Below the pieces are notes generated by a model. It saw only the letters and a program-made list of their open reading frames with translations. It was not told the origin of the DNA and made no database searches. A stretch of DNA of 64,000 nt, from positions 15,371,240 through 15,435,239 of the forward strand of contig NC_049979.1 in the NCBI RefSeq assembly GCF_000003815.2. Reading direction: 5' to 3'. Both the position numbers and the translations under genes were made by a program. Numbering within the stretch: the first letter of the stretch is position 1; each line of letters begins with the position of its first letter. The stretch is from Branchiostoma floridae (lineage: Eukaryota; Chordata; Leptocardii; Amphioxiformes; Branchiostomatidae). Below are positions 1 to 12,979 of the stretch, in pieces.

Positions 1-3000
1 ATGTGACATGTGCAGTATATGCCTTACTAATAAGTATCCCAAAGTCATCATGGCAACATTGTGGGCACCGGGCACAAAAGCCTCGCGGTTCGGCGAAAGT
101 GGGAACTTCAAATTTGTCATTCATAGTTGAAGTGTGTCAAAGAAACACATTTTTGTATTTCCAACATAAGAAAAAAAACACGAGGCTTTTTTCTTCCCCC
201 CTGCATGTACTTTCATCCTTTAATTTATTTTATGTTATCTTTTTTAAAGATTGTGCAAAATAAATAACATAAAATTAAAAATTAAAAAAATCACCCACCA
301 CGGCTGGTCGTCCTCTTTACCAAATATTTTTCAAAATACATAGTGCTGTATTTCTTTATCCATAATTCATATATTATTGTCTGTCATGCAGCTGCATTTG
401 ATACATGACTGAGTCTTAAATAAACCTTCCACTATTATAATCTGTCGCAATGTCAATATGACGGTTAACGTGATTGTTCGTAATAACGTTCCTATTGTGG
501 TGTCTGCATCGAACAAAAGTTCACGTTATTATCGGTTATGCTCCTCTCAGTAATTTGAAGATAATGTAGACACAGTAATTGTGTACATCAGGCCATACAT
601 TTTGCACAATATGTACCAAACACAACAATGAAATAAGCCTAAGAATTGTGGTTGATTAAACTGAATGGCTATCTGACTAGCAAATATCAAACCTTATGAC
701 TAATATGAGCACCAGACACTAAAGATTAAAGTAAATTTTTCTTTATAATCGATTACGATTTAGTTTACAGAAACAACACACCTCTAAGGTGAGTACAAGT
801 CCCGCTACTACATCTGCACAACAGAACAGAAATAATAAATATAAATAATTTTTTTTCAGGTTCATGTGTGTGAAGTTATTTCTGAGACTAATATATGGAA
901 TCTATGAGATGTTTGATGACTGTATTATCGTGTCCACAATCACATCCATATCCAGAAAGCCCGTTTTAGGTTTTCTTACAGTTGGTTAAACGTACAAATC
1001 ATACAGTTTGCTCTCGCCGCGGTGAATCACCGCCGTTTGAAATGGTGCGTGCCGATACTGAATCACTGATTACACTGATGATAATGATACTTTTTTAATT
1101 GAAAATTCGAAATGATTACCAAAGTCCAAAGCAAAATATCAGCATAAAAGACATGATAGTAATAAGCCGGAAACTTACTTGCATGACGCGTAAAATTTTG
1201 CTGTTCAGTCAGATAAAAGTTGACATATTTTGATCCACAAGATGGGGATCTTGATAGTTGGAAAAGTACTTTCCAACTTTGAAGTGACCACATTTAGATC
1301 ACAGCATGTGAGAATAGTAACTAAAACTTTGTAAAGAAAACAGCTATGGCTGAGAGCAGTAAGAGTTCAGCGGAATCAACTGATCTTTGCCTCAACACGA
1401 AGATATCCTAACAGTCTCTGTGTAAATCATGATTATTGAGATATTGAATAATAACAATAATAACTTTATTGCAAATCCATGACCGAGAGCTATTGCAAAC
1501 AAAACAAACAATGATATACAACATGTGTATACTGAAGAAAAACGAAATATATAAAGGAATCAAAGATAAAATAGCAACTATTCGAAATTTATGTCTATTT
1601 AGGCTTTATGAATGGCTTATCGTCTTTTCTGTATGCAATGAGAGCTGAACTATGTAAAATTTTGGTAGATAAAGTGACATTGAGTGACATAAGAACAAAG
1701 ATTTTTTGTTGATGGTTGAAATGTGAAAAGCTTGGAGAAAATTTGGAGATTTCTACTAATAATTTACTTCATGAATCTACTATCATTAATTGTACCGTAC
1801 ATGTTGTGTGATTGTATGCTAGGGTGTCCGAGAAAACAACACGAATACGAGTGAATCGTTTAGTCAACGAAAATATTGTTAATATCTTCCTGGCTCAACC
1901 CAAACATCAGGCACATAGTGCCATTGCTTTGTTGCGTTTCTGTAAAATAAAATGGCAGCAGATGAAAAGGTGAACAGTCCGGATCATGAAATGAAAGTGC
2001 TATCTATTGACTCTTCTGTTACCTCACGAATCATGATATTCAAATTTCTATAGCCAGTGAACGAGACTGTTCTCCACTTTTTCATTCCCAGTCACTCAAC
2101 AGTTTGATTTCCTATGTTTTCTCTCCGTCTTTGTGTCATATAAACAACTTAAAACTGTCTGTGAAATAAGTTTGGTGACTTTTCTTAAAAGACGTTTAAA
2201 GAATTACAAAAGACCTGCTGGGCATGATTTCAAAGGGTTTCCCTTTCTAAAAACCCTGTTAGCTCTAGCTTGTGCTTTCGTAGACCTCCAAATGTTTCAA
2301 CTTAAATATGATATAATAGTGTCCATTCCAAGTCACCGCACATTTTTTACGATCAATTTCACATCTTTATAACTATTTGTTGTGCTTATTTCATGGTTTA
2401 CAAACAGTTCGAAATTTGTCTGCAATTTCCAAATGTTTCTAGACTTTCTTGGAATATTCAAAATACAAATGTATGCATGGCACTGAGAACAATATTCCAT
2501 TTCTTAAAAACTTTCTAAAGAATGCATATGGCTACACTGCAATATCTAAATTTCGGAAAGCGTACGACACATTCGAATAGATGATCATAATCAGCGCGCG
2601 CTTACTGTAGTATACTTACCATGCCTTTCACATTTATAGCGTCACACATGGTGTGAAATAAATTTGATTTATATCATAACACAATGGTTGGACAAATCGT
2701 CGTGCAGTTCAACACCACAAAGAGTAAGAAGAGAACTGACATCTGAAAACATCAAAGTTTCTATGTGGAATGATATATATATATATATATATATTTATTG
2801 TTAATTCTTGCCCAAGGGCTAATTGCAGGTAACATGAAAGGCGACAAACAAGCAAATCTGGTATAGAACAGTATAGGTCTACTCTCGACTAAAAGCTAAC
2901 TCTAAACTGTAACTTTTGGGGTTAATAATCAGCAAGCTAGCTAGTACCTTTCCAGACTAGACAGCGCGCCGAGGCACGTGCTCAGGCACCGCAGGGTCAC

Positions 3001-3688
3001 CAGAGTCACCACTAAGCCGGGACCTTCAGGCGAACCAAAATAGCAGGCTGAGTACTGGGTCTGGGAAATGTGAAGTCTTTGTTTTGTCTCTGATATAGCC
3101 TCCTAACAGACGTGTGGTGTGTGGAAACGTGGGACTTGTCATTCCCGTGGTGCTCTTGGTGCCAGTGCCTTAGCTACAGCAAAATGGCGTGTACAGCAGC
3201 AGGGCCAGCCACGGCGTGCTGTGTGCGGTTTCCTTCTCTTATAAAGCTTCATCATCTGCATCATATCGTACAGATGCTGTAAACAAACTGCCATGAGTTC
3301 TATATTAAAGGTCTTAAGCGCACGTGGCGATCAGTGTGGCGGTTTTCTGAAGACGTTTGGTCGGTTTGTAGGAATCCTCAGTGGCTTCACAGCCAGACAC
3401 GCGGTCGGCACTCTCCGCCGCTCCACATGTCATCTGGACCGAGGAAGCAACAGAGCCTGTTCTCCATCTGATTTTCATATGATGGAAAACTATCAAAATA
3501 TATATATGTTACACGATCTAGCTCGTCAAATATTCCTGTAATGAGGCCCACTAGATGGCATCTATTCCCAAAATTGAACCTGTACTTTGAGCGGCCACTA
3601 CTCACGGAGTGACACTTGTCAGAGGTACAGCTCACATTAACAATGTACTTTTTATTAGTTTTTGTCCAACTGGTACACACATAATATT
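1..3688. other. Intergenic DNA, no supported gene
   Basis: AT-rich sequence with only short open frames, none of which has recognisable domains or supporting splice structure. A minus-strand motif near 1448-1475 (A-rich repeats next to an ACTTTATTGCAAA-like string) resembles the 3' tail of a non-LTR retrotransposon, but no coding remnant follows it. The frame at 3293-3541 and its antisense shadows show no family resemblance. I see nothing else definable here apart from the (AT)n run listed separately. Confidence 0.5.
2773..2793. repeat. (AT)n microsatellite
   Basis: About ten uninterrupted AT dinucleotides in intergenic DNA. It is a simple repeat with no other visible role. Confidence 0.9.
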
Positions 3689-4040
3689 TAATAGAATGTT
3701 CTAGATACGCTACTTTACGTAATGAGCTATTCACATTTCTCGAATCCAGTACAGCAGATTTCAAGAGACTCGATGCTACAGACAGATTTGTATATATCTT
3801 TAGATGCCACAACTCCCATAATGCAAAGATAGGCAAATACATCAAAGACTGCTTTGCTATTAGAAAGAGTAATGAAACTCATGATTAGCCCAACTCGATT
3901 GTAACACTATATCAAAGACTTGTGTTAGCCCTTCTTGTTATGTTAATTAGGATGTTGAGTCTTATTCTATACACCTATTTTGTACTTTGTGTAACAGTCG
4001 TTGCCATACTTTGTACCATGTACAAATGTCGAGCAATAAA
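3689..4040 (+). mobile_element. Non-LTR retrotransposon 3' fragment (copy A)
   Basis: The plus strand encodes a degraded C-terminal tail of a LINE ORF2-like protein, with a frame reading roughly ECSRYATLRNELF then FRCHNSHNAKIGKYIKDCF. This is the Cys/His-type segment that follows the reverse transcriptase in many CR1/L2/I-like elements. It is followed by a short 3' region ending near an AATAAA-like string at about 4035. The same sequence occurs inverted at 10,100-10,770, which shows a dispersed family. It is 5'-truncated and has no reverse transcriptase domain, so it is a dead fragment. Confidence 0.72.
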
Positions 4041-6340
4041 GTTCATGCGTCCTTGCTCATCATAATCTTCCGTCACTATGGCCGCGTTATACACGATGCA
4101 GTGTTTATTAAAGATCCAGCAACTTGAGCAACAGTAGATGTCGAAATTATAACATGCAGGGTAATAACACATGTTCAAAAGTGTATACCTTAAGTCAACG
4201 GCCAAGTCAACTTGGCTTAAAATATATTATCCATTCCCCTTTGTACAATATATTACAATTAGCTTTCCTAACGTTATAACTATACTACTATGTCTGTTGT
4301 AGATGCCGACTGCCGTCTTGTGCATCCATTAAAAATGAAATAGTCATGACAGCGTTAAAGTATGGAAGACACGCGTTATGTACCATAGATACGTACATGT
4401 TTGCCGTATCTTTGGTTATGATCGTGTGCCATATACCGTTTTGCTTTTCAACGTATATGTAAAGCTATATTTCAGATTTTGATTGTTTCAACACGTTAAA
4501 CAATTATGCATTTCTTTGTGCTGACTGAAATTGTCTCGAAGCAGAATTATCCCATAGTAACATCACGTGCAGCAAGGTTGATGTGTACCCAAGGCACACT
4601 TTAACACAGGAGAACAATCATCATCATTAGCTATAGCGGACGCCTTTCCGCTGTACCTTGGAACAGAAAATTGCTTCGATGTATATCAGTACAATCCATC
4701 ATTCCTCTGAAAAATTCATATCTTAAGTGTTTCAAGGGAGTGTGTAGGAAATATAGGTGCGTAAGATATATACAAATTCAACATTATCATCAACATTAAG
4801 GAAATACAAAGATTCGTGGGCGAGACTGAATTGTCTCGCAATCTTCTTTTTTTTATCAAAGTATACCTTATATCAGTGACAATGTGTTCTTCCCACAGAA
4901 GTATCATAAAACTTCACCATTTCCAAAGTTTGGTTTCTACCTACGTAACGTTGGATATAACCGTGAAATAAAAAGGACATATGCATTTCTCTAAGACTAG
5001 GACTGCATGGGCCGTGCAAAGACCTTATGTGCCACCAGCCTGTATTCAGTTCTGATGTGGTTTCCATTTTGTTACTATACTAAATCAAATAGTTCAGTGT
5101 AACATGTACAAGGTAAAAGCACACTTATAGCCTTTCAAATACTGAATTGATATTTGTCTATGCAACTATAGGGGCTATGATGTCCAAAGCCTACAAACGG
5201 ATTTCTGAAAATACCGTCTAAACTCTCCGCATGCTAAATCGATCTAATAGTGATAATTGTGATCTCATAACACAATATCGTCCTTGTAGCAGTAGTATTA
5301 ACTTCAAGATAGCCATTGTACGCAATGTTATCTATTCAACTATTGATTGTGAAAATAGTATCTGTCTTGCTGACGTTTCCTTCCTAATACTAAATGGTTA
5401 ATCCTTTTCAATATGACATAGACTAATTGCAAAGTGCTCTTAGACATGACAATTTGTTTTATGGTGTTTTTGCTTCCATGTTTGGTTTTGATGACTTCTT
5501 CATAAAAAGAAAAACAGTACACAAAAGACCAACATAGTACACTATCTTACAGCTGACATGGAGAAGAAATGTGTTGGTTTACTTCTTAACAATCGTCGTA
5601 ACCTCCATTTTATCTAGAACTATTAAGTTGAAGACAACAGTCCTTGTGCCTTACGTGGAATACGTGCCGAACGTGAGAGCTTGGACACATCTGGGACCAC
5701 AACTGGCGTCACTATATGGTCAACAGGAAGGGTCAAATGTTATTAGTTATGGCAAGTGACTCTATTATCCTACAAGGCCTTCAAGATATCCGAGTCTTTA
5801 GAAAAAGGGCAGTTGAATCTAAAGCCCGATAAAACGCGCAGATGATCACTTTTAATTTAAATGCATTACTGGTCTCGGAAAAGCATATAGCGGGAAAGAC
5901 AGAATGAAATACGATTGTCTCCGAATGATTCAAACAACACCATCCAATAAAGATACTTCCATCTTACCCATTCTGTGGATCTATTATAGACTACCGAATC
6001 TCTACAGTTAAGTTCCAAGTTCACAAGTCCATTCTTGACACCACACGACAAAGAAGACTCATACTAGCAAAATGCATTCTACGTAACATCAGTATATTTG
6101 ATATATATACTTTGAATAAAACTCGACAGAAGAGAGCACAGTTCCAACATATCGACTACTTTAACGTTAATTGTGACGGATACGCTGACGTTTCATTGGA
6201 ACAACATTGCGTGAAACAGCACAGAATGGCCTTGTATCAAGTTTTAGTTTCGGCGTAGGTCTATTAAATGGTTTTGTAATTAAGACAACTTAGTGTTTTT
6301 CAAGAAGTGTAATTTTCTTTGTTGACACGAATAACATAAC
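4041..6340. other. Intergenic DNA, no supported gene
   Basis: AT-rich with short frames only, none resembling a known family. A small hairpin (AGCGGA / TCCGCT arms) lies near 4636-4653. I see no exon-like conservation, RNA gene or clear transposon termini. Confidence 0.4.
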
Positions 6341-6347
6341 ATGTATC

Positions 6348-7130
6348 GACCGATTTAAAGAGATAGAACATGTAATTTTGTTGGGGAACTAGAGATAAGA
6401 TAATACTCCTACATAGTTTGTTGTCTATATAATAGAACTAACCTTGGTTCAGCACATAATGATAAACATTTCCTTGTCCTCAGATGGTTTGAAACCGCCA
6501 CTTCTTTTTTTAATTTTTATTCTTATAACAAATAGTACATTTGTCAAAAAGGAAGGTACTTTTACAATCTATTGCAAAGGGATTAATAACAAATACTTTT
6601 CTAATATCACATGAGTAAGAGTACATTTGTCACGTACAAGAAAGTTAAGACTAGTATTTTCTACAATTTACAAGTATTGCACAGGTGGTCACGGATAAGA
6701 AGTACACGTGTCTCACATGGGTAAGAGTACATTTGGTAAGCACTATGATTATGAAGTTGAAAATAGTATTTCTGCAATCTACAACTTTTGCACAGGTAGT
6801 GATAAAAAGTAAAGTGTGTCTCCTATCACATGGAAGATTTTTGTTTCATAACAATCAAGTCAAGATTTTTTGTTTTATAACAATGGATAGTACAGTAACT
6901 AAAGATGTAAGCGACATTTGTTATGGCATCATTACTATCCTTAGCTTTATAGTTTTGAGGTAAATACCAGACCAATTTAAAGAGGAAGAGCATGTACTTA
7001 TGTCGGAGAACTAGAGATGAGATAATACTCCTACATAGTTTGGTGTCTATATCATAGAACTAACCTTAGTTCAGCACATAATGATAAACATTTCCTTGTC
7101 ATAAGGTGGTTTCAAAACCCCAGTTCTTAC
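6348..7130. repeat. Segment bounded by ~150-bp direct repeats with an internal ~110-bp tandem repeat
   Basis: A block at 6348-6506 recurs in the same orientation at 6970-7129. Both begin GACC(G/A)ATTTAAAGAG and share long stretches such as GATAATACTCCTACATAGTT and CAGCACATAATGATAAACAT. Between them, units of about 110 bp recur (CACATG(A/G)GTAAGAGTACATTTG at about 6607 and 6716, a partial third unit near 6827), each containing a TTGCACAGGT(G/A)GT string. The architecture could be a non-coding TRIM/LARD-like element or a local segmental duplication. No coding capacity is visible; the open frame at 6685-6963 lies inside the repeat and is probably chance. Confidence 0.6.
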
Positions 7131-10099
7131 ATTTTCAACACCGTACAAATTCTTAGGAATAGCGTTCATTGCACAATGTGACGTATCTGTGTTTGCTCAT
7201 ATGCAGTTGCATCAATTGCTTTTTTGTCTCGTTGGGGCCACGGCAGAACCGACCGCTGACAAAGACATACGGCAATCACGGCAAGACGTACGGCAAGACA
7301 GCTGCATTTGTACGACTCATCCACGACTGTCCCAAGAATGCCTAATTTGCTGTCGTAATAGATCGTACGATGCCTAGGCGGTCTCAGTCAACCTTCCGGG
7401 GTCCCTTCTGCGCTTGGTGTTGTCATATTCGACCACATGACGATGGAAGCTAACAAAATAGACACACAAACAAACTTCTTCGGACAGATGCAAATTCTAC
7501 ATCTCTCATATCTTCCCACTGAACCCGTGAAAAACAGTTACTACACAACGCCTAACTTGAAACGGCAGACTACGATTAAACTCCCTATGATGGCCTCTGG
7601 GTATTTCAGACACGGATGTCTACCAGAACGGAACTACATATCCATACTAAGAGAAAAATCTGAAGCTAATAAAATCGTAACGTCTGCTGGTCACGGGAGG
7701 ATGTAGACGTTTTCCTGTGCAGCTCAATATAATTTGACTACTTCTGATGCTCACTAGTATTCTTGACACGAGTTAGGCGTTTGCCGCCTTCCATGATATT
7801 GGCAGTTTCCCTGTCTGTGCGGCGGGTTTCTTGCCTCTAGCTGTGGTTGTGTCCCCATGTCGCTGCCAAGCCTTCGGGCACTTCACAGTCCCCAGCTGGA
7901 CACGACAGAGATGGTCACAACGAAGTCAATGCGCATATCATAGATCAAAATGACCTAGAAAATGTACATTTACCGGAAAATGCACATTTACTGACCTAGG
8001 TCACATACCTGTAATATGATAATAATTGCAGCTCTGCGATTAAAAGAAATGGCAAGCCGACACCGTAGTCAATACACTCCTCAGTAGCAATATAGATCTC
8101 AATATCAACGACGTGTTAAGGCTACACTACATTACTACATTTAACTATGTCTAATCTATTATAAATGTTCATTTTTGTATTAGGGAGAGGCATTCTGAAC
8201 TCTGTTTTGCTCGCTTTCTTTCTCTCACCACACAAACGCGCACACACACAGACATACAAAATGATAATCTCAATGATATTAACCAAATGTCACGCACAAG
8301 GTAGCTGACAACATCAGTGATATCATAAGCAATATCAACAGACTTACCTTGTGAGTATGGGTGAGGGTATTTGACAGCCTGACAGTATTTTACTCATATC
8401 TACCTTGCTTGTTTTAATCTTAATTGTTCTTTTATAATTCGACGGTTGTTGATTGATAATGAAGTGTAACTTTCCGGGGATATGTGTCATATACGCATAT
8501 CCCCTCAATATGAATTTTACTGATGTTCGTCTGTTGCGATCGTCTTTCTATTGCCTATAGGAATGTTTTATCTGTGGATTGGGCAATGATACCCCAGGAC
8601 TTCCGTTGTATGTAGTGAAATAAATAAATAAGTACATAATTCAGTTTCTGCGTATTGTAATATTTTCATTTCTGATATTTGACGAGCAAGTCAGAAAAGA
8701 CACATCTTTATCTCTCGTGCATAGATCTGTGAAATTTTGCTCAGACAAACACAGCTCGTAGCCGTATGTTTCTTAAACTGGCTCCTTGGACCAAGGTTTT
8801 TTAAAATTTTCATTCTCAAGTAGGTTGGTACTGGTGCCTCTTCACGTGTGTGACTCAGTAGGACGCAAGAATTTCAACAGGACGTAAGTTGCAGTGAGAA
8901 AAAGAATCGCTAGCGATGGAATCATTACTTGCCTACAATTTCTGCATCTTATTTTATTTCAATGTGGGTTTTGGTTTCCAGACCACACCTGAAACACTGC
9001 TTGAAACGGTCCAGGATGCAGACGGTCATCAGACGGCCTTTGACCTTTGTCACAGGTGGATTTCACCACGTTTGCTGTTAAACAGCTTCCATTTCCGGAC
9101 GGACACCTCTGCGATGGAGACGTTTGCTCTTTAATAAAGGAAAAGAAGTGCAGTGGTCTCCTTTAGACATGTTACGCACTAAGACCATGCCAGCTATGTG
9201 CTTAACGCAACTCAGCTATTTTGCAACAAATACGAAGAAGACTTTCACTGTCTCTCGGACGGAGACACATATCGCAAGGAATTTGTGGCTGTTTAAGTTA
9301 CCCTTCCTCAACGTGGGTTATTGCCCTGAAGGAATCTGCTTCACAATAAACATCAGTCGCTGGTGGGACCCTCAGACTAAAACGTTACCTTACTTGGTGT
9401 GCGCCGCTCTGCCCAGACGATATATTAGTCTGAACGAAGCCCTGATTTCTCTCTGGGGACGTCGGTCTGCCTTTATTGCATTGCGAAACGGACGTGACTA
9501 CGATGCTAACAACCATCGGTCCTGCGACCTGTACTGGTCAAGAGCAGTACAATAAACATCAATGAGCGAGATCCGTCCATCATGCGATGACTGGCATCTA
9601 TTACTCGCAGTTATAACGCCTCTGGTCAGAATGATCTGCACAGGTGATAGTACTTTATAGTCTATACCATAGCTATATACATGTATAAGAAGGAATCAAT
9701 CTTGCTTCTATCAAAACGAACCTATTCTCTATCTATCAACATCTGACACACAGAAACTGGCAAAATGACACTAGATCGTACTGTTCTTCTACAGTTTATG
9801 GTTTAAAATAAAGGGCTCTAAACGCACTGGTGTAAGACATTGCGGATATAACAACAGTGTCGCGTCGTGATCATGTATTGGTTCATTGTCTCTTCCTGGT
9901 CATTCAGATTTCCCAAGACTTAAAGTACTCTAGGAAAACACACGCCAGTATTTCAGTATCAAACATTTACTAGAGATTGGCGCTGACGTTCTGGTGTAGG
10001 GACCATTGACGTTGACCTTTCAATTATGATTCCATAATTGCTATAAAGATACCGTCAGTTGCCTAGCTAGTTGTTTCAGATGGTGAAGGTTGATAGAAG
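7131..10099. other. Intergenic DNA with unassigned open frames
   Basis: Three frames (7437-7706, 8916-9134 and 9124-9555, the longest at 143 codons) have no recognisable domain, signal peptide or splice context, so I do not call them genes. A (TAAA)n-like tail near 8618-8633 follows sequence resembling the 3' end of a non-LTR element. The rest is featureless AT-rich DNA. Confidence 0.4.
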
Positions 10100-10770
10100 A
10101 AGAACTTTATTGCACGACAATTGTACATCATACAAAGTATGGCAACAACTATTACATAAAGTACAAAATAGGGGTATAGGATAAAGCTTAACATCCTAGT
10201 TAACATAACAATAAGGGCTAACATAATTCATTCATATACATTTTAGTATCATAATGAAGTTGGCTAATCATTAGCTTCAGTATTCTTTCTAATAGCAAAG
10301 CAGTCCTTGATATATTTGCCTATTTTTGCAATATGGGAGTTCCGACATCTAAATATATGTGCAAATCTGTCTGTAGCATCGAGTCTTTTGAAATATGTTG
10401 TACTTGATTCGAGAAAAGTGAATAATTCATTGCGTAAACTAGCGTATCTAGAACATTCCATTATAAAGTGAAATTCATCTTCAATATGCTTTGGGAAAAT
10501 GGACAGAACCTTTGGTCAGGGGCTACATTGTAGTATCTGCCCAGTTTCAACATTCAACTTATGGCTACTAATTCTTAACTGAGTTATTGCTTTGCCAATG
10601 TCAAAGTTATCTATATCATAAAGGTACATTTCTTGTTCATAACATTCTTTTGATTTGCTAAGAAAAAGCAGTTTTGAATTGTTTTCAATAGAACTAAACC
10701 ACTCATGAGGTGAGGGAGGGCAACTTGTAAAGGTTGTTCGAACCTGTTTTGCCCTCCCAATCACTCTGTC
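10100..10770 (-). mobile_element. Non-LTR retrotransposon 3' fragment (copy B)
   Basis: On the minus strand the C-terminal part of a LINE ORF2-like protein can be followed from about 10,764 to 10,261. First comes a segment with ITQLRISSHKLNVETGQ, a motif typical of the post-RT region. After frame shifts comes IEDEFHFIMECSRYASLRN, then FRCRNSHIAKIGKYIKDCF. The frame breaks at least twice, so it is a pseudogene. The final ~300 bp matches copy A at 3689-4040 in opposite orientation. A TTTATTGCACGACAATTGTA string near 10,106 marks the 3' end. The 5' side runs into the assembly gap. Confidence 0.75.
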
Positions 10771-10863
10771 ACAGTGATGAATTCAAATAAACAAATAAAC
10801 TCCTGTATGTATGTATCTTGTAACCTGGTGCGCAGTTGGAATAAGTTTGCGAAATATGGACGC

Positions 10864-11107
10864 NNNNNNNNNNNNNNNNNNNNNNNNNNNNNNNNNNNNN
10901 NNNNNNNNNNNNNNNNNNNNNNNNNNNNNNNNNNNNNNNNNNNNNNNNNNNNNNNNNNNNNNNNNNNNNNNNNNNNNNNNNNNNNNNNNNNNNNNNNNNN
11001 NNNNNNNNNNNNNNNNNNNNNNNNNNNNNNNNNNNNNNNNNNNNNNNNNNNNNNNNNNNNNNNNNNNNNNNNNNNNNNNNNNNNNNNNNNNNNNNNNNNN
11101 NNNNNNN
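10864..11107. other. Assembly gap (244 N)
   Basis: A run of undetermined bases. It lies just beyond the coding part of the retrotransposon fragment, so the missing sequence may include repeat DNA that failed to assemble. Confidence 0.99.
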
Positions 11108-12780
11108 CTTGTTGTGTCACGGCTATTTGTCCCTGGTGTAGTTGACCGAGCTAAAGACCCTTTACTTCTGCCATGTCAATAATAAGGCAGGGACAACTCC
11201 GGGACAGATTTAGCTCCGCAGCCTGTCATCGCTCAACCCTTAACAGCTGATGGACCCAGACGCAGGCACTTGTGTTGTCTGGCTGTTTTAGGCTCGTCAG
11301 ACTTGGAAGGAGAGATCATGTCACATCGCCTAGTTCACGAATGGATATGGATGCAATACGGTTATGTGAAAATCATAATGCATTTCATAAAACTACCATA
11401 ATGCATGTAATAGCAATTAATGTATACTTGTAGAGTTTGGTCATCAGTCGACAAACGTAACATGGTTTATAATTAATGGCGCCTTAAATCCTTTATGAAG
11501 TGTACATCTTAAATTTGAGAGAATATTTATGTCTGAGTTGATTGGAATAAGAAATACTGGGCTATTCTATTTTATTACATGTAACGTTATCAACAAAAAC
11601 GGGGTATGGATCAATTTGAGCAATTGTGACTTATCGTGATTCGTAGATGTAGACTAGCAGATGTAGACTGAGGGCAGGAGGAAGCAGTCCGTCTAACGTA
11701 TGAAGTAGGATTGAAATTTTTAGACATTTCGCAACTTCAGTTTTAGTTACAAATTATCTATTTACTTCACCACTACACACACTGAGGTAGAAATCAAAAG
11801 GACTACAAGTTGTAATTTTTCACATATTTGCTTGCTTGTAGACTAATAAGTTTGTTTAGGTTGTGGCGCCATCTTGTGTACTGTTACATCAGAACCTGTA
11901 GAATCTCTTTTTGAATCTGTAAAAAGTGGCTCTGTCTGACAACCTTTCCTAGGTGAATGGTGAGAAAATCCTGGCAAGGAACCTTTAGCAATACTATCCA
12001 TAATTTTTGTCTTCGTGTCTAGGACGGAGACTTAAAGTTCAAAGACACATTAACCTTTCTACTCCAGCAACAGCTAGAACATATGGCTTTCTTAATTTGT
12101 ACATGGAAAAGAAAATATTGAAAAGTAAGACATGTTTTAAGCCCTTTTCAAAGTAACATTGATATCTTTCTTTTGTCTGCTTGCCAATGCAGTTGTGTCT
12201 ATTCGCCACATAACAGACGCGATGTAGGATGGGAGATTCACAGATGCAAACATGAAACATCTAATACTAGCACAACAGTAAAGAGGGAAAGTTTTTATTT
12301 CTATCTGTTCTTCTTGCCATCTGTTCGTTTATCACATTTCACACATGATAATGGCGTCGAAATGCTTGCAATATTTACGTTAGTCTTATTCTCTAAAAAT
12401 ATACGCTAGATAAATGACACAAATAGTCATACTTATTCACATAACTATAGACAAATCAATAAAAGTTTGAAACATGAAGTGAACCAGGTTTTCACTAGCA
12501 AACTACTAACGTTACATTAACGACATTGGGACGTTTCAAACATTGCGCCTGTCCATCATCATAATGTTCCTCATATGAAATGGTAACGTTACAAAATCGA
12601 CATATGCACTTCTAAAAGGAACGCTAGAGACCTCACTTACTCCCTGTCCCATATTAAAGATATGGACAACTACATAATCACGTCCACAACATGTCTATTC
12701 TTCTGCACTACCGTAGGAAGTCGGTATGAGGTCCATTGTCGAACCTACTCATAGAAAATATCATAAGGATCTATCCTCAG
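11108..12780. other. Intergenic DNA, no supported gene
   Basis: Only short frames without family resemblance. I see no RNA gene, transposon ends or splice-flanked conserved block. Confidence 0.4.
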
Positions 12781-12794
12781 CTTCTCGAGTTGAA

Positions 12795-12888
12795 ACACAC
12801 ACACGCGCGCGCGCGCGCGCGCGCGCGCGCGCACTCGCTCTATCTCTCACTCTTCACACACACACTCTCTCTCTCTCTCTCTCTCTCA

Positions 12889-12948
<60 letters not shown>

Positions 12949-12979
12949 CACACGCACACACAAATACACACACGCAAAC
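12795..12979. repeat. Composite microsatellite (AC)n-(GC)n-(TC)n-(AC)n
   Basis: A continuous simple-repeat tract. CACACA runs straight into about 28 bases of alternating GC (12,804-12,832), followed by a (CT)n tract (about 12,866-12,902) and a long interrupted (CA)n tract to about 12,979. The open frames seen here on both strands are low-complexity artefacts. The alternating purine-pyrimidine half favours Z-DNA and the pure pyrimidine half could form a triplex; both are structural inferences. Confidence 0.95.

Noticed and set aside
9124..9555. 143-codon open frame
   Set aside because: No recognisable domain, no splice or promoter context, unusual composition, and it lies in repeat-rich intergenic DNA. 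It may be chance or a decayed repeat.
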